Positions 36,967 through 48,372 of a stretch of DNA of 64,000 bases are shown piece after piece. The notes beneath the pieces were generated by a model. It searched no databases. It was not told the origin of the DNA and saw only the letters and a list, made by a program, of their open reading frames with translations. Numbering within the stretch: position 1 is the stretch's first letter; each line of letters opens with the position of its first letter. Both the position numbers and the translations under genes were made by a program. The stretch comes from Sphingomicrobium sp. (GTDB lineage: Bacteria > Pseudomonadota > Alphaproteobacteria > Sphingomonadales > Sphingomonadaceae), in assembly GCA_036563485.1 (NCBI GenBank), contig DATCMI010000001.1:434001-498000 (forward strand). Direction: 5' to 3'.

Positions 36967-38217
36967 TCAGTAGCCGCCCTTCATCGCTGCGACGAAGCGG
37001 CCGAAGAAGCCGGTCGGCGCCCTGGAGCGCGCGATCGGGCCGATGTCGCGGATGTCGCCGCGGCCGGAGGCAGCGAGGAGCGCGAGGCCGACCAGGGTCG
37101 AGAAGGCGGGGCCGCTATGCGCGTCCGGCAAGCCGGTGATCTGCTTCGGACGCCCGACCCGCACTGCGCGGCCGAGCACGCCCTGCATGTAGTCGGCGAC
37201 ATTCTTGAGCTCCGCGCCGCCGCCGGTCAGCACCACCTGGCGGCCGACCGGACCGGTGAAGCCGAGGTCCTTCAGCGACTTTTCGATCTCGTTGGTCAGT
37301 TCCTCGACCCGCTGTCGGATCACCATCATCAGCTGGGCGCGGGTGATCTTCGCCGGCTCGACGCCGGGTTCGGCGCCGATCTGCGTCGCTTCGATCATCT
37401 CGTGATTGTCGCGCGGGCTCGTCATCGCCGAGCCGTAGAAGCACTTCAGCCGCTCGGCGTCGCGGCGCTGGACGGCGAACGCGCCGGCGATGTCGTTGGT
37501 GATGTCGCGCGCGCCGAGCTGGATCGAGCGCAACCCCACAAGCATGCCGCCATAGTGGACGGAGACGTTGGTCACTTCCGCACCCATTTCGACGAGCGCG
37601 ACGCCGAGCTCCCGCTCCTCATCGCTGAGGCAGGCAAGCGCCGCGGCGATGGGCGAGGCGACGATGGCTTTGACGCCGAGATGCGCCTGGCGAATCACCG
37701 TATCGATGTTGCGCAGCGGCGACGGGTCGGCGGCGATGACGTGGATGTCGACGCCGAGCCGGTTGGCATGAAGCCCGATCGGCTGCTGGACGCCCTGAGC
37801 GCGGTCGATCGTGTAAAGCGCCGGATGGGCATGAAGCACGACCTGCCCGTTGCGGTCGATCGCGCGCTTGCCGGCGTCAAGCAGTTCGTCGACATCGCCT
37901 TGTTCGACCGCATGGCCGCCAAGCTCCACCTCGACATTGGCGACGTCGCTGACGAGGCCCGGCGCGCCGTAGCTTGCCCAAACATCGTCGACGGTCAGGC
38001 CGGACATCCGCTCCGCAAGCTCGACCGCTTCGCGGACCGCGAACTCGCTCGCCGCCATGTCGGTGATGTAGCCGCGCTTGACGCCACGGCTCTCGCGTTG
38101 GCCGGTGCCGAGCACGGTCGGGCGGCCGTCGTCACCGATCCGCGCGATCATCGCGCTGACCTTCGACGAGCCGATGTCGAGCGCGGCGATCAGTTCCTGG
38201 TCGTTGGGCTGCGCCAT
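36967..38217 (-). CDS. ftsA: Cell division protein FtsA
   Basis: Actin-like ATPase that tethers FtsZ to the membrane. It is 416 aa, with the phosphate-1 motif ALDIGSSKVSAMIA near residue 12, the SHS2 (1C) insertion, the adenosine motif VVLTGGGAELKN near 330, and a C-terminal amphipathic helix (FFGRFVAAMKGGY) for membrane binding. Start overlaps the ftsQ stop by one base. Confidence 0.97.
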   Translation of the reverse strand: MAQPNDQELIAALDIGSSKVSAMIARIGDDGRPTVLGTGQRESRGVKRGYITDMAASEFAVREAVELAERMSGLTVDDVWASYGAPGLVSDVANVEVELGGHAVEQGDVDELLDAGKRAIDRNGQVVLHAHPALYTIDRAQGVQQPIGLHANRLGVDIHVIAADPSPLRNIDTVIRQAHLGVKAIVASPIAAALACLSDEERELGVALVEMGAEVTNVSVHYGGMLVGLRSIQLGARDITNDIAGAFAVQRRDAERLKCFYGSAMTSPRDNHEMIEATQIGAEPGVEPAKITRAQLMMVIRQRVEELTNEIEKSLKDLGFTGPVGRQVVLTGGGAELKNVADYMQGVLGRAVRVGRPKQITGLPDAHSGPAFSTLVGLALLAASGRGDIRDIGPIARSRAPTGFFGRFVAAMKGGY

Positions 38218-39125
38218 CAGCCTTCCTGCGGCGGTTTGGCCGAGGGCGCCGGCACGGCGCGCGGCAAGCGGACGATCATCTTGCCGGGCACGCGCAAATC
38301 GAAGCGGACCACGCCGCGGCCGAGGAGACCGCTCTGCTTGTCGTTGCGGGCGAATTTCTGGAGAGCGGTGCGCGCGTCGCCATAGCCTTCCGGCAAAGCG
38401 ACGGTCTCACCGGACTGGAAATTCAGGTCCCAGCGGCGTCCGCCAACCCAGGTGGCCGAGGCGAGCTGCGGCTTGAGGGTGGGAACATCGGCCATGAGCG
38501 TCGCCAGTTCCTGCTCCTGGCGGTTGGCGCCTGGGCCGATCAGCAGCGGCAGGTCCGGCATCTCATTGACCGGCACGCGGTCGAGCACGATCCCTTCGGC
38601 ATCGATCAGCGCGAGCTGTCCCTGGTTCTGCCACAGCGCGGCGGGAGTGCGTTCGACGATGTCGATCACCAAAGTATCGGGAAGACGGCGGAGCACGCGC
38701 GCATCCTTGACCCAGCCGAACTGGAGCAGGCGCGCGCGGATCGCATCGGCATCGACAAGCGCCTGCGACGCCTTTGCATCGCCGGCCTCTTCGGACGCGC
38801 GGCGAAGCTCCTCACTGACGACCTGGTCGACCGCGGCGCGGTCCATGTGCCTGATCCCGACGATCTGATAGCCGCTGACGGTGAACCCGGCGCGGCCGAC
38901 GGCGGTGCCCGCCGCGCGCTCCGCCTTGGCCGGGATGTCGAGCGCGACCAGCACCACGAGAGTGATCACGAGCATGAAGGCGCCGAACGCGAAGCCGGCG
39001 AGCTTGTTTGCGCGGGCCTGGTCGACCGGCAGTCGCTTGGCGATCTTCTTGGGCACCGCGACCTTGGTCGACTTGCCCGCCTTGGCGCGGCCACCACCGC
39101 CGCGGCGCACGTGCGCGGCGCTCAC
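38217..39125 (-). CDS. ftsQ: Cell division protein FtsQ
   Basis: Bitopic inner-membrane division protein linking FtsZ ring and septal peptidoglycan synthesis. It is about 302 aa from the GTG at 39125, whose GTGA overlaps the ddl stop. It has a basic cytoplasmic tail, a transmembrane helix near residues 40-62 (LAGFAFGAFMLVITLVVLVA region), a POTRA domain (FTVSGYQIVGIRHMDRAAVDQVV) and the FtsQ beta domain. A longer frame exists upstream but would run through ddl and is rejected. Confidence 0.93.
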   Translation of the reverse strand: MSAAHVRRGGGGRAKAGKSTKVAVPKKIAKRLPVDQARANKLAGFAFGAFMLVITLVVLVALDIPAKAERAAGTAVGRAGFTVSGYQIVGIRHMDRAAVDQVVSEELRRASEEAGDAKASQALVDADAIRARLLQFGWVKDARVLRRLPDTLVIDIVERTPAALWQNQGQLALIDAEGIVLDRVPVNEMPDLPLLIGPGANRQEQELATLMADVPTLKPQLASATWVGGRRWDLNFQSGETVALPEGYGDARTALQKFARNDKQSGLLGRGVVRFDLRVPGKMIVRLPRAVPAPSAKPPQEG

Positions 39126-40048
39126 TGAATGGCCTCTTCGATCAGGCGCTCGACCAGCTCCCCGTAGCTGATGCCCGTCGCCTTCGCCTGTTCGGGCACC
39201 AGGCTGAGCGGGGTCATCCCGGGCTGGGTGTTGACCTCGAGCAGATAGACGCCAGCCTCGCCCTGTTCCTCGTCCCACCGGAAGTCCGAGCGCGATGCGC
39301 CTTTGCAGCCGAGCAACTGATGGGCCTTCAGCGCCATGTCCATCATTGATCGCGCGATGTCGTCCGGCACCTCAGCGGGGCAGACATGGACGGTGCGGCC
39401 GTCCGTATATTTGTGCTCGTAGTCGTAGAAGCCGCTGTCGATCTTGAGCTCGGTGACGGCCAGCGGCTCGTCACCGAGCACCGCCACGGTGAGTTCGCGG
39501 CCCTTGATGAACGGCTCCGCGAGCAGCTCGTCGAACTCGTCCCACGGGCCGGGCACGTCGCGGCCGATCGGACTGCCATAATTTCCGTCCTCGGTGACGA
39601 TGGCGACGCCGACCGACGACCCTTCGTTCACCGGCTTGAGCACATAGGGCCTGGGCAGCGGATCGCGTTCATGGATGCTTTCGCTGCGCACCATGGTCCC
39701 GGCGGGCATGCGCACGCCATTCGGCACAAGGAGCATCTTGGTCAGCTCCTTGTCGATGGCGATCACCGAGGTCGTGAGGCCGCTATGGGTGTAAGTGATG
39801 CCCATCAGGTCCATTAGCCCTTGGACGGTCCCGTCCTCGCCCGGTGTCCCGTGAAGTGCATTGAAGACGACGTCCGGCTTCAGCTCCGCGAGCCGGCTTG
39901 CGACATCGCGGTCCATGTCGAGCTCGGTCACACGCGACCAGCCGCGTTCGCGCAGCGCAGCGGCAATCCCCGCGCCGCTGCTGAGCGAGACTTCGCGCTC
40001 TTTCGACCAGCCGCCCATCAGGACGACGACATGAAGATCCCTGTTCAT
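39122..40048 (-). CDS. ddl: D-alanine-D-alanine ligase
   Basis: ATP-grasp ligase making D-Ala-D-Ala for the peptidoglycan stem. It is 308 aa: N-terminal domain with LMGGWSKEREVSLSSG, the ATP-grasp loop KPVNEGSSVGV, and the metal-binding C-terminal end LLEVNTQPGMTPLSL. Start MNRDLHVVV overlaps the murB stop by 4 nt. It is in the usual place between murB and ftsQ. Confidence 0.97.
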   Translation of the reverse strand: MNRDLHVVVLMGGWSKEREVSLSSGAGIAAALRERGWSRVTELDMDRDVASRLAELKPDVVFNALHGTPGEDGTVQGLMDLMGITYTHSGLTTSVIAIDKELTKMLLVPNGVRMPAGTMVRSESIHERDPLPRPYVLKPVNEGSSVGVAIVTEDGNYGSPIGRDVPGPWDEFDELLAEPFIKGRELTVAVLGDEPLAVTELKIDSGFYDYEHKYTDGRTVHVCPAEVPDDIARSMMDMALKAHQLLGCKGASRSDFRWDEEQGEAGVYLLEVNTQPGMTPLSLVPEQAKATGISYGELVERLIEEAIQ

Positions 40049-40941
40049 TCGCGTCCGACCCGCTGAATTTCCCATTCGAGGCTGATGTGGGTTTTCGCCT
40101 CGACCCGGCGGCGGACTTCCTCGCCCAGCGCCTCGATCTCGGCGCTTGTCGCGCTACCGAGGTTGAGCAGGAAGTTGCAATGCTTTTCCGAGACTTGGGC
40201 ATCGCCCATGGTCAGGCCGCGGCAACCGGCCGCGTCGATCAGCGCCCAGGCCTTGTGGCCGTCGGGGTTTTTGAAGGTCGAGCCGCCGGTGCGGCTGCGC
40301 AGCGGTTGGGATTCCTCGCGAGCACGAGCGATCGCGTCCATCTCGGCGCCGATGGCTTCGGGGTCGCCCGGCGTTCCGCGGAAGGTGGCTTCGACGACGA
40401 TCGCGCCTTCGGGCACATCGCTGTGGCGGTAGGTGTAGCCGAACTGCTCGAGCGGCCATTCGACCAGCTCGCCCGATCGCAGCACGAGCTTGGCGGAAGC
40501 GAGGATGTCCTTGACCTCGCGGCCATAGGCCCCGCCATTCATGCGTACGAAGCCGCCGACGGTCCCGGGAATGCCGCGAAGGAATTCGAGACCTGCGATG
40601 CCCGCGTCGCGCGCGGTGGAGCTGACCAGGATCCCGCTGGCGCCGCCGCCGCAGCGGAGCCTGTGATCGTCGAGTTGCTCGATACGCGCGAACGGCTTGC
40701 CGAGGCGAACGACAACGCCTGGCACGCCGCCGTCGCGAACAATGAGGTTCGAGCCGAGACCGAGCCCCATCACCGGCACTTCAGGGTCAAGCTCGCGGAT
40801 GAAGGCGACGAGATCATCGACGTCCTTGGGCGCGAACAGCCATTCGGCATTGCCGCCGCTCTTGAACCATACCAGGGGCGCGAGGGGAGCGTTCGGCGTA
40901 AGCTTCCCGCGCACCGCCGGAATCGTGGCAACGGCGCTCAT
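40045..40941 (-). CDS. murB: UDP-N-acetylenolpyruvoylglucosamine reductase
   Basis: FAD and NADPH-dependent reduction to UDP-MurNAc. It is 298 aa, with the FAD-binding motifs [18 protein letters not shown] and [18 protein letters not shown], and the catalytic region [14 protein letters not shown] with a Ser acid, ending [19 protein letters not shown] overlaps the murC stop by 4 nt. Confidence 0.97.
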   Translation of the reverse strand: MSAVATIPAVRGKLTPNAPLAPLVWFKSGGNAEWLFAPKDVDDLVAFIRELDPEVPVMGLGLGSNLIVRDGGVPGVVVRLGKPFARIEQLDDHRLRCGGGASGILVSSTARDAGIAGLEFLRGIPGTVGGFVRMNGGAYGREVKDILASAKLVLRSGELVEWPLEQFGYTYRHSDVPEGAIVVEATFRGTPGDPEAIGAEMDAIARAREESQPLRSRTGGSTFKNPDGHKAWALIDAAGCRGLTMGDAQVSEKHCNFLLNLGSATSAEIEALGEEVRRRVEAKTHISLEWEIQRVGRE

Positions 40942-42353
40942 TTTTTCGCCCGCGCGGCGCAGATGCCGTCGGCGATCGCGCTGGCCCATTTGGTGATGTC
41001 GCCCGCGCCCATGCAGATGATCATGTCCCCATCAGCCGCGAGGTCGCGGAGAGCGCCGCACAGGTCCTCGAGATCGTGCACCGCCCGAACCATCCGATGC
41101 CCGTGCGCGCGCAGCCCGTCGGCAAGCGCCTGGGCGTCGACTCCTTCGATCGGCTCTTCGCCGGCCGCGTAAACGGGCGTCACGAAGACGACGTCGGCGT
41201 CGTTGAAGGCACTCTGGAACTCATCGATCAGCGACTGCAGCCGGGTGTAGCGGTGCGGCTGGACGACGGCGATGACCCTGCCCTCCGCGCCCTCCCGCGC
41301 CGCGGAAAGCACGGCGCGGATCTCGGTCGGATGGTGCGCATAATCGTCGATCACGACCGCGCCGTCGACTTCGCCGACCCGCGTGAAGCGGCGCTTCACC
41401 CCGTCGAACCGCTCGAACCCGCTGCGGATCTGGTCGTCGGAAATGCCAAGTTCGAGTGCGACGGCGATTGCCGCCAGGGCATTCTGGACATTGTGCCTGC
41501 CGGGGATCGGGACGAACACGTCTTCGATCGCCCGCCGCTCGCCATTGCGGTCGAGGACCAAGGCATCGAAGCGGCTGCCGCCCGGCACCGGATGAACATT
41601 GTCGGCGCGGACGTCGGCCAACGCGGAGAAGCCGTAGGTAACGATCCGCCGGTCGCGCACGCGGCCAATGATGTTCTGCACTTCGGGATGATCGACGCAC
41701 AGGACGGCGAGGCCGTAGAAGGGCACATTCTCGACGAACTCGACGAATGCGTCCTTCACCGCGTCGAAGCTGCCGTAATGTTCAAGATGTTCGGGATCGA
41801 TGTTGGTGACGACAGCGATCGTCCCGTCGAGACGAAGGAAGCTGCCGTCGCTCTCGTCGGCTTCGATCACCCACCAATCGCTTTTGCCGAGCCGCGCGTT
41901 GGACCCGTAGCGGTTGATGATGCCGCCGTTGATGACAGTCGGATCGAGCCCGCCCCCGTCGAGCAGCGCGGCAACCATTGAGGTCGTGGTCGTCTTCCCG
42001 TGCGTGCCGGCGACGGCTACCGTCTTCTGCATCCGCATCAGCTCAGCGAGCATTTCGGCGCGCTTCACGCGGGGGATGCGGCGCTCGGCAGCCGCCTGCA
42101 CCTCGGGATTGCTGTCCTTGATCGCCGTCGAGCAGACGAGCACCGCGGCATCGCCCAAATTCTCGGCCGATTGGCCGATGCTGACGGGTATGCCGCTCTT
42201 GCGGAGCTTCTCGACGACGTAGGATTCGGACGCGTCGGACCCCTGCACTGTGTAGCCCAGCTGGTGCATCACTTCGGCGATGCCGGACATGCCAATGCCG
42301 CCGATGCCGACGAAATGGATCGTTCCGATGTCGGTGCCCAAAGCCTTCATCAT
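40938..42353 (-). CDS. murC: UDP-N-acetylmuramate-L-alanine ligase
   Basis: Adds L-Ala to UDP-MurNAc, first Mur ligase. It is 471 aa: N-terminal UDP-binding Rossmann fold [17 protein letters not shown]-loop [18 protein letters not shown] near residue 113, the central ATPase and C-terminal ligase domain with [14 protein letters not shown]. Its start overlaps the murG stop by 4 nt. Confidence 0.98.
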   Translation of the reverse strand: MMKALGTDIGTIHFVGIGGIGMSGIAEVMHQLGYTVQGSDASESYVVEKLRKSGIPVSIGQSAENLGDAAVLVCSTAIKDSNPEVQAAAERRIPRVKRAEMLAELMRMQKTVAVAGTHGKTTTTSMVAALLDGGGLDPTVINGGIINRYGSNARLGKSDWWVIEADESDGSFLRLDGTIAVVTNIDPEHLEHYGSFDAVKDAFVEFVENVPFYGLAVLCVDHPEVQNIIGRVRDRRIVTYGFSALADVRADNVHPVPGGSRFDALVLDRNGERRAIEDVFVPIPGRHNVQNALAAIAVALELGISDDQIRSGFERFDGVKRRFTRVGEVDGAVVIDDYAHHPTEIRAVLSAAREGAEGRVIAVVQPHRYTRLQSLIDEFQSAFNDADVVFVTPVYAAGEEPIEGVDAQALADGLRAHGHRMVRAVHDLEDLCGALRDLAADGDMIICMGAGDITKWASAIADGICAARAKK

Positions 42354-43510
42354 GCCGGCACGCCTCCGGCCGGCGCGAGGGCGGGCTGTCGCGGCTCGAG
42401 AACGGCGCCGACCGGCAGGGGCGACAAGCCGTTGCCGACCCGCTCGACGAGATCGGCGAGGTCGCGCGCAGCGTGCGGACGGCCGACCGACAAGGCGCGC
42501 GCCGCGGCATTGTTCATCGCTACGGCCTCGGTCGCCAGCGCCTGGATCTGGCGGGCAAGCACGAAGGGCGTGAAATCCGCTTCCTTGATCGCGCGCGCGC
42601 CGCCGGATTTCACCAGCTCGCGCGCGTTGGCGGTCTGGTGATCGTCGGTGGCTGCGGCGAACGGTATGAGAATCGCGGGCCGCCCCGCCGCGCTCAACTC
42701 CGCGACCGTCGATGCGCCGGCGCGGCCGATCACGAGATGGGCGTCGCCGATCTTTTCGGCCATGTCTTCGATATAGGTCAGCAGCTCGGCCGGGATCGCA
42801 AGCTCCGCATAAGCGGCACGAACCGTCTCGATGTCTTCAGGACGGCACTGCTGCACGACTTGCAAGCGACGGCGGAGCGCGGGTTCGAGCAGCCCGAGCC
42901 CGGCAGGCACGACGCGGCCGAGGATCGTCGCGCCCTGGCTTCCGCCGGTGACCAGGATCTTCAGCGGCCCGATGTCGTCGAACTGCGGATAAGGCATTTC
43001 GCCGAGCCGGATGATTTCCTCGCGCACCGGATTGCCGACCAGCACGACCTTCTCCTCGTGGCGGCGCTTCAGGCGGTCGATCTCGTCATAGGCGGTGGCG
43101 ATTGCCACTGCTTCGCCGGCGAGCAGCCGGTTCACGCGGCCGAGCACGGCATTCTGCTCGTGAAGGACGGTTGGAATGCCCATCGAGCTGGCGGCAAGCA
43201 GCGCCGGAAAGGCCGGATAGCCGCCGAAGCCCACGACCACGTCCGGGCGATGCTCGCGGTACAGCCGCTTGGCCTGGCCGCGGCCCTTCACGACCGAGCG
43301 CACGGCTTTCAGCAGCCCGATCGGGCCGCCGCCGAGCCGCCCGGCCGGCAAGATGTGCACCGGCACGTCCTTGAACAGGCCGGGGAAGCGCGCACCGCGC
43401 TCGTCCGTGATCAGCAGCACGCCGTGGCCGCGGCTCTTGAGCTCCGCGGCGAGCGCGTGCGCCGGGATCATGTGGCCGCCGGTTCCTCCAGCCGCCAAAA
43501 CGAAGTTCAT
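42350..43510 (-). CDS. murG: UDP-GlcNAc:undecaprenyl-PP-MurNAc-pentapeptide GlcNAc transferase
   Basis: Peripheral membrane glycosyltransferase making lipid II from lipid I. It is 386 aa with N-terminal G-loop [41 protein letters not shown], and the donor-binding [23 protein letters not shown]. Start MNFVLAAGG is chosen at the murG consensus; it overlaps the ftsW stop by 4 nt. Confidence 0.97.
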   Translation of the reverse strand: MNFVLAAGGTGGHMIPAHALAAELKSRGHGVLLITDERGARFPGLFKDVPVHILPAGRLGGGPIGLLKAVRSVVKGRGQAKRLYREHRPDVVVGFGGYPAFPALLAASSMGIPTVLHEQNAVLGRVNRLLAGEAVAIATAYDEIDRLKRRHEEKVVLVGNPVREEIIRLGEMPYPQFDDIGPLKILVTGGSQGATILGRVVPAGLGLLEPALRRRLQVVQQCRPEDIETVRAAYAELAIPAELLTYIEDMAEKIGDAHLVIGRAGASTVAELSAAGRPAILIPFAAATDDHQTANARELVKSGGARAIKEADFTPFVLARQIQALATEAVAMNNAAARALSVGRPHAARDLADLVERVGNGLSPLPVGAVLEPRQPALAPAGGVPA

Positions 43511-44730
43511 GCTGCCAGGCTCTCCCCGCTCCACTTCACGACATACGGTGAGCGCGTCAGATAGGGGTTTCGGCGCGTGAAGGCGAGCAGCAAGCCCATG
43601 CCGATCGACAGCGCCAGCATCGAGCTGCCGCCGTAGCTGATGAACGGCAGGGTCATGCCCTTGGACGGCGCCAGCTGCACATTGACCATCATGTTGATCA
43701 TCGCCTGCAGACCGAACTGGATCGCCAGACCGGCCGCGGCGAGGATCGCGAACGAGGATTCCTCGTCCAGCAGCTTGATAAGCACGCGAGCGACGATGCC
43801 GAGGTAGAGGCAGGCGATCGCGAGGCAGGCGATCAGCCCGAACTCCTCGCCGATCACCGAGAAGATGTAGTCGGTGTGCGGTTCCGGAAGGCCGAACTTG
43901 CGGGTGCCGCCACCGGGGCCCATGCCAAGGAGGCCGCCGGCTGTCAGCGTCCGCATCGCATTGGCGGTCTGGAAATTGTCGCCTTCACCGAACAGGAACT
44001 CGTCGATGCGGGCGGTCGCGACGTCGTAGAAGAAATAGGCAAGGACCACGCCGACGATGCCGCCGAGGGCCATGAAGATGAGGATGCGCATCGACACGCC
44101 GGCCAGCGCCAGCATCGCCACCCACACAGCGCAGAAGATGATCGTGCTGCCGAAGTCCGGCTGCTTCATGAGCAGGAAGGCGACGCTCCCGACGATCGCC
44201 GCCGAGATCGGGTAGACGGGAAGCGTCTTGTCGCTTCCCTTCAGGCTGAGCAGCCACGCCATCGCGACGACGAAGAAAGGTTTCAGGAACTCCGACGGTT
44301 GAATCTGGCCGACGCCGAACTCGATCCATCTCCGCGCGCCATTATGCTCCGGCCCGACGATCGGCACGAAGATCAGCAGGACGAAGAAGAAAGCGGCGCC
44401 GAACAGGGACATGCGCCGTGCCCGCTCGCGCGGCATCATCGAGATGCCGATCATCACCGGAATGCCGATCGCGATCCAGGCGAGCTGCCGCCAGAAATAG
44501 TAGAGTTCGGAGAAGCGGACATTGCCCCCCGAATAGCGGTGAGCGGCGGCGGGCGAGCCGGCGGCGACGGCGATCAGGCCGATGCCGATCAGCACGCTGA
44601 CGAGCAGCAGCAGGACCTTGTCGATTTCCCAGAACCAGCGCGCGATCGCACTGGTATCGGAGCGGCCGTAATGGCTCGGGTCCATCAGCGCGGCGCGCGC
44701 CTTGATCTTGCCTGAGATGGTGCCGATCAT
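43507..44730 (-). CDS. ftsW: Septal peptidoglycan polymerase FtsW (SEDS)
   Basis: Inner-membrane SEDS glycosyltransferase that polymerises lipid II with FtsI. It is 407 aa with about ten transmembrane helices. The SEDS signature is MKQPDFGSTIIFCAVWVAM with its Asp on the catalytic loop, GPGGGTRKFGLPEPHTDYIFSVIGEEFG near the C-terminal half, and the final FISYGGSSMLA. Its start overlaps the murD stop by 4 nt. Confidence 0.96.
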   Translation of the reverse strand: MIGTISGKIKARAALMDPSHYGRSDTSAIARWFWEIDKVLLLLVSVLIGIGLIAVAAGSPAAAHRYSGGNVRFSELYYFWRQLAWIAIGIPVMIGISMMPRERARRMSLFGAAFFFVLLIFVPIVGPEHNGARRWIEFGVGQIQPSEFLKPFFVVAMAWLLSLKGSDKTLPVYPISAAIVGSVAFLLMKQPDFGSTIIFCAVWVAMLALAGVSMRILIFMALGGIVGVVLAYFFYDVATARIDEFLFGEGDNFQTANAMRTLTAGGLLGMGPGGGTRKFGLPEPHTDYIFSVIGEEFGLIACLAIACLYLGIVARVLIKLLDEESSFAILAAAGLAIQFGLQAMINMMVNVQLAPSKGMTLPFISYGGSSMLALSIGMGLLLAFTRRNPYLTRSPYVVKWSGESLAA

Positions 44731-45932
44731 AATTCCCCCACCAGCTGCCTGAACTGGCCCCCCCGGTCTTCAAAGTCGCGGAACTGGTCGAAGCTGGCAC
44801 AGGCCGGCGACAGCAGCACCGTATCACCGGGCACGGAATCCGCAGCAGCCGCAAGCACCGCGTCGGCCAGTTTTCCACAATTTTTCACGGGCATATGCGG
44901 GGCGAGCAGCCGCTCGAACAGCTCGGCCGCCTCGCCGATTGTATAGGCCGAGCGGACATTGCCGAAGTGCGGTGCGCATTGGTCGAGATTGTCCGTCTTC
45001 GCCTGCCCGCCGAGGATCCAGCGAATGCTCGGAAATGCCGCGAGCGCGGGCGCGGTGGCGGTCGGGTTGGTCGCCTTGCTGTCGTTCACGAACAGCACGC
45101 CGTCCTTGTCGCGGACACGCTCCATCCGGTGCGGGAGCCCGCCGTAGGTGCGCAGGCCCTCTTCGATCTCACCCGCTCCCACGCCCAGCGCCTGACAGAC
45201 CTCGATTGCCGCCGCAGCATTCTGCGCGTTGTGAGGACCCTGCAATGCGGGCCAGTTCCATTGATCGAGGCCGGCGTCGCGTCCGCGCACATGCGTTCCG
45301 TTGGACATGGCGAACAGCCGCTCCTTCGAGGCCGCATAGGCATCGAAGCTTTCGTACCGGTCGAGATGGTCCGGCGTGATGTTGAGCAGCACCGCCACGT
45401 CGCAATCGAGGCTCTGCGTCAGGTCGATCTGGAAACTCGACAGCTCGAGCACATAAACGCCGCTTTCGGGCAGCGGGTCCTGCGACAGGATCGGCAGGCC
45501 GATGTTGCCGCCCATCGTCGTCGGCACGGCCGCGGTCTTGAGGATGTGGTGGACGAGCGCGGTCGTCGTCGACTTGCCGTTGGTGCCGGTAATCCCGACC
45601 ACCTTGTGCGAAGGCAGCTCGGGACGGGCGCGGGCGAAGAGTTCGATGTCACCGATGATTTCGACACCTGTCTCGCGGGCACGCGCCGCGATCGGGTGGC
45701 GGTTAAGAGGCAGGCCGGGAGTGACGACAAGGCTGTCGAACTGCGTCAGGTCGGCTTCGTCGAGGTTGGCCAGTTTCGTGCCGGTTGGCGCCTTCGCCCG
45801 CGCCTCCTCCTTGCCGTCCCAGGCGGTGACTTCCGCCCCGCTGGCAAGTAGTGCCGTGGCCGTCGCCAGGCCGGAGCGGGCAAGGCCGTAGACGGCGTAC
45901 CGTTTGCCTTCGAATGCCTTGGCCGTGATCAC
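44727..45932 (-). CDS. murD: UDP-N-acetylmuramoyl-L-alanine-D-glutamate ligase
   Basis: Adds D-Glu, second Mur ligase. It is 401 aa, somewhat shorter than average MurD (about 440), with the deletion mainly in the C-terminal domain. Present are [17 protein letters not shown]-loop [30 protein letters not shown], and [13 protein letters not shown] start overlaps the mraY stop by 4 nt. Confidence 0.96.
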   Translation of the reverse strand: MITAKAFEGKRYAVYGLARSGLATATALLASGAEVTAWDGKEEARAKAPTGTKLANLDEADLTQFDSLVVTPGLPLNRHPIAARARETGVEIIGDIELFARARPELPSHKVVGITGTNGKSTTTALVHHILKTAAVPTTMGGNIGLPILSQDPLPESGVYVLELSSFQIDLTQSLDCDVAVLLNITPDHLDRYESFDAYAASKERLFAMSNGTHVRGRDAGLDQWNWPALQGPHNAQNAAAAIEVCQALGVGAGEIEEGLRTYGGLPHRMERVRDKDGVLFVNDSKATNPTATAPALAAFPSIRWILGGQAKTDNLDQCAPHFGNVRSAYTIGEAAELFERLLAPHMPVKNCGKLADAVLAAAADSVPGDTVLLSPACASFDQFRDFEDRGGQFRQLVGEL

Positions 45933-46999
45933 CTGAGCTTCAGCGTCGCGAGGCCCGCGAGTGCGAGCACGAAGCTGATGATCCAGAAACGGATGACGAC
46001 GGTCGGCTCCGACCAGCCGATCTGTTCGAAATGGTGGTGGATCGGCGCCATCAGGAAAACGCGCTTGCCGGTGCGTTTGTAAACCGCGACCTGGATAATC
46101 ACGCTCAAGGCTTCGACCACGAACAGGCCGCCGATGATCACCAGCACGAATTCATGGTGCGTGGCGACAGCGACGGCCCCGAGTGCGCCGCCGAGCGCGA
46201 GACTACCCGTATCGCCCATGAAGACCGCGGCGGGCGGCGCGTTGAACCACAGAAAGGCAAGGCCTGCGCCGATGATCGCCATCAGCAGCACCGTCAGGTC
46301 GCCGGTACCCGGCACATGCGGAATGCCGAGGTAGGATGCGAACTTCGCATTGCCGACCAGATAAGTGATGATGAGGAAGGCAAGGCTGGCGATGATCACC
46401 GGCATGGTGGCGAGCCCATCAAGCCCATCCGTCAGGTTCACGGCATTGCCGAAGGCGACGATCACGAACGCGCCGAAGAGAATGTAGAACCAGCCGAGGT
46501 CCGCGACGCTATCCTTGACGAACGGCAGGTGCAGGCTGGTGCCGCTGCTGCGCACCATCAGCCAGGTCGCGAAGCCCGCGATCGCAAATTCGAGGATCAG
46601 CCGCGTCCGTCCGGCAAGCCCGGCATGATGGGCCTTGCGCACCTTATCGTAGTCATCGAGCCAGCCGATCAGCCCGAACCCGGCAGTAACCAGCAGGCAT
46701 GCCCAGACGTAGGGGTTCGCGAGGTTCATCCACAGCAGGACCGAGATCGAGACCGAGATCAGGATCAGCAGGCCGCCCATCGTCGGGGTCCCCCGCTTCG
46801 CAAGGTGGCTCTGCGGGCCGTCGGCGCGGATCGGCTGTCCCTTGCCCTGTCGCTCGCGAAGCCAGCTGATGAACTTCGGCCCGATCAGCAGTCCGATGAT
46901 CAGCGCCGTCGCGCTCGCAGCCCCGGCGCGGAAGCTGATGTAGCGGATGAGGTTGAGAACGCCCGGAAAGCCGAGCTGCTCGGCGATCACATAGAGCAT
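45929..46999 (-). CDS. mraY: Phospho-MurNAc-pentapeptide transferase MraY
   Basis: Integral membrane enzyme making lipid I on undecaprenyl phosphate. It is 356 aa with about ten transmembrane helices. Signature motifs are [26 protein letters not shown] (the D-D/D catalytic Asp region), [15 protein letters not shown] and [18 protein letters not shown] lies inside the 3' end of murF, a 13-nt overlap. Confidence 0.97.
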   Translation of the reverse strand: MLYVIAEQLGFPGVLNLIRYISFRAGAASATALIIGLLIGPKFISWLRERQGKGQPIRADGPQSHLAKRGTPTMGGLLILISVSISVLLWMNLANPYVWACLLVTAGFGLIGWLDDYDKVRKAHHAGLAGRTRLILEFAIAGFATWLMVRSSGTSLHLPFVKDSVADLGWFYILFGAFVIVAFGNAVNLTDGLDGLATMPVIIASLAFLIITYLVGNAKFASYLGIPHVPGTGDLTVLLMAIIGAGLAFLWFNAPPAAVFMGDTGSLALGGALGAVAVATHHEFVLVIIGGLFVVEALSVIIQVAVYKRTGKRVFLMAPIHHHFEQIGWSEPTVVIRFWIISFVLALAGLATLKLR

Positions 47000-48372
47000 G
47001 CGGTCCCCTTCACCACATGGTCGACGAGCTTTGCCAGCCCGATCGAGTTGGACGCCTTTACGAGCACCGCGTCGCCGGGACGCAGCAAATTGGTCAGCAG
47101 CTCGGTCGCTTCGTCGACCGAGACCGAAGTGGTGGTTTCTATGTCGGAGCCGACAGCGTTCGCGAGCGGCGCCATTTCGTCGCCGATGAGAATAAGCCGG
47201 TCCACGTGCGCGTCGCGCACCGCGGACGCGAGGCCGGCATGAAGCTCGTCGCTATGCTCGCCCAGCTCGCGCATCGGACCGAGCACGGCGATGCGGCGCG
47301 AAACGTCCCGTTCGGCACCAAGGCTCTTCAGTGTGGCCGCCATTGACGCCGGGTTAGCATTGTAGCTTTCGTCGATCAGCAGAAGCTCGCCGCCGTCGCA
47401 CGCGACCACATGCCGTTCGCCGCGCCCCTTGAGCCCACCCATGTCGGCGAGCGCGAGGCCGCCGACCGCGACATCCTCGCCCACTGCTTCGACGGCGGCA
47501 AGCACGGCAAGCGCATTCGACACCCAATGGTCCCCGCGTTGCGAGATGGTGAAAGTCAGTTCGCGTTCGAGAAGCGCGGCGCTGATCAAGCTGCCGCCCG
47601 GGTCCGCAGTGACGGCATGCACCGCATGAACGTCGGCATCGCCGCGGCCGAAGGTGACGATCCGGTCGGCATGGCGGCGGGCGGCGCGGACCAGCTGGTC
47701 GCGGTGGGGCGTGTCGTTGGGGATGATGGCGACGCCATCGGGTTCGAGGCCTTCGAAAATTTCCGCCTTGGCGTCGGCGATCGCTTCCATCGAGCCGAGA
47801 TTCTCGATGTGGGCGGGGGCAATGGCGGTGATCAGCGCGACGTGCGGGCGCACCTGCGCGGTCAGCGCGCGGATTTCGCCGGCATGGTTCATGCCCATTT
47901 CGAGCACCGCATAGTCCGCGTCGCGCGGCATCCGGGCGAGGCTGAGCGGGACGCCGGTATGGTTGTTATAGCTCTTGACCGACCGGTGCACCTTGCCGGG
48001 CCGGTTGCGATCGAGCGCGGCGTAAAGCGCTTCCTTCGTGCTGGTCTTGCCGACCGACCCGGTGACCCCGAGGATAGTGGCGCTGCTTCGCGCGCGGGAC
48101 GCCCGCGCGAGCGCCTGGAGCGCGGCGAAGGTGTCGGCGACGAGGACGTGCGGACCCGCCACCGGCTTGCTGACGATTGCGCCCGCGGCGCCAGCTGCAA
48201 ACGCACCATCGACGAATTCATGGCCGTCGCGGGCCGTGCCGGGCATGGCGACGAACAGGTCGCCGGAACCCACTTCACGGCTGTCGAACGTGACGCCCGT
48301 GACTTCGAACTGGGCACTTGCAGTGCCGCCTGTTGCGGCGGCAATTTCTTCTGAGGTCCAGAGGGGGGTCAC
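46987..48372 (-). CDS. murF: UDP-MurNAc-tripeptide-D-alanyl-D-alanine ligase
   Basis: Adds D-Ala-D-Ala, fourth Mur ligase. It is 461 aa from the GTG at 48372, which overlaps the murE stop by 4 nt (GTGA); a second GTG at 48381 in frame is less likely. Motifs: [15 protein letters not shown]-loop [27 protein letters not shown], and [15 protein letters not shown]. Confidence 0.96.
   Translation of the reverse strand: MTPLWTSEEIAAATGGTASAQFEVTGVTFDSREVGSGDLFVAMPGTARDGHEFVDGAFAAGAAGAIVSKPVAGPHVLVADTFAALQALARASRARSSATILGVTGSVGKTSTKEALYAALDRNRPGKVHRSVKSYNNHTGVPLSLARMPRDADYAVLEMGMNHAGEIRALTAQVRPHVALITAIAPAHIENLGSMEAIADAKAEIFEGLEPDGVAIIPNDTPHRDQLVRAARRHADRIVTFGRGDADVHAVHAVTADPGGSLISAALLERELTFTISQRGDHWVSNALAVLAAVEAVGEDVAVGGLALADMGGLKGRGERHVVACDGGELLLIDESYNANPASMAATLKSLGAERDVSRRIAVLGPMRELGEHSDELHAGLASAVRDAHVDRLILIGDEMAPLANAVGSDIETTTSVSVDEATELLTNLLRPGDAVLVKASNSIGLAKLVDHVVKGTACSM

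Noticed and set aside
44860..44890. TTTTCCACAATTTTT inside murD as a DnaA box
   Set aside because: One mismatch to the 9-mer and inside coding sequence.
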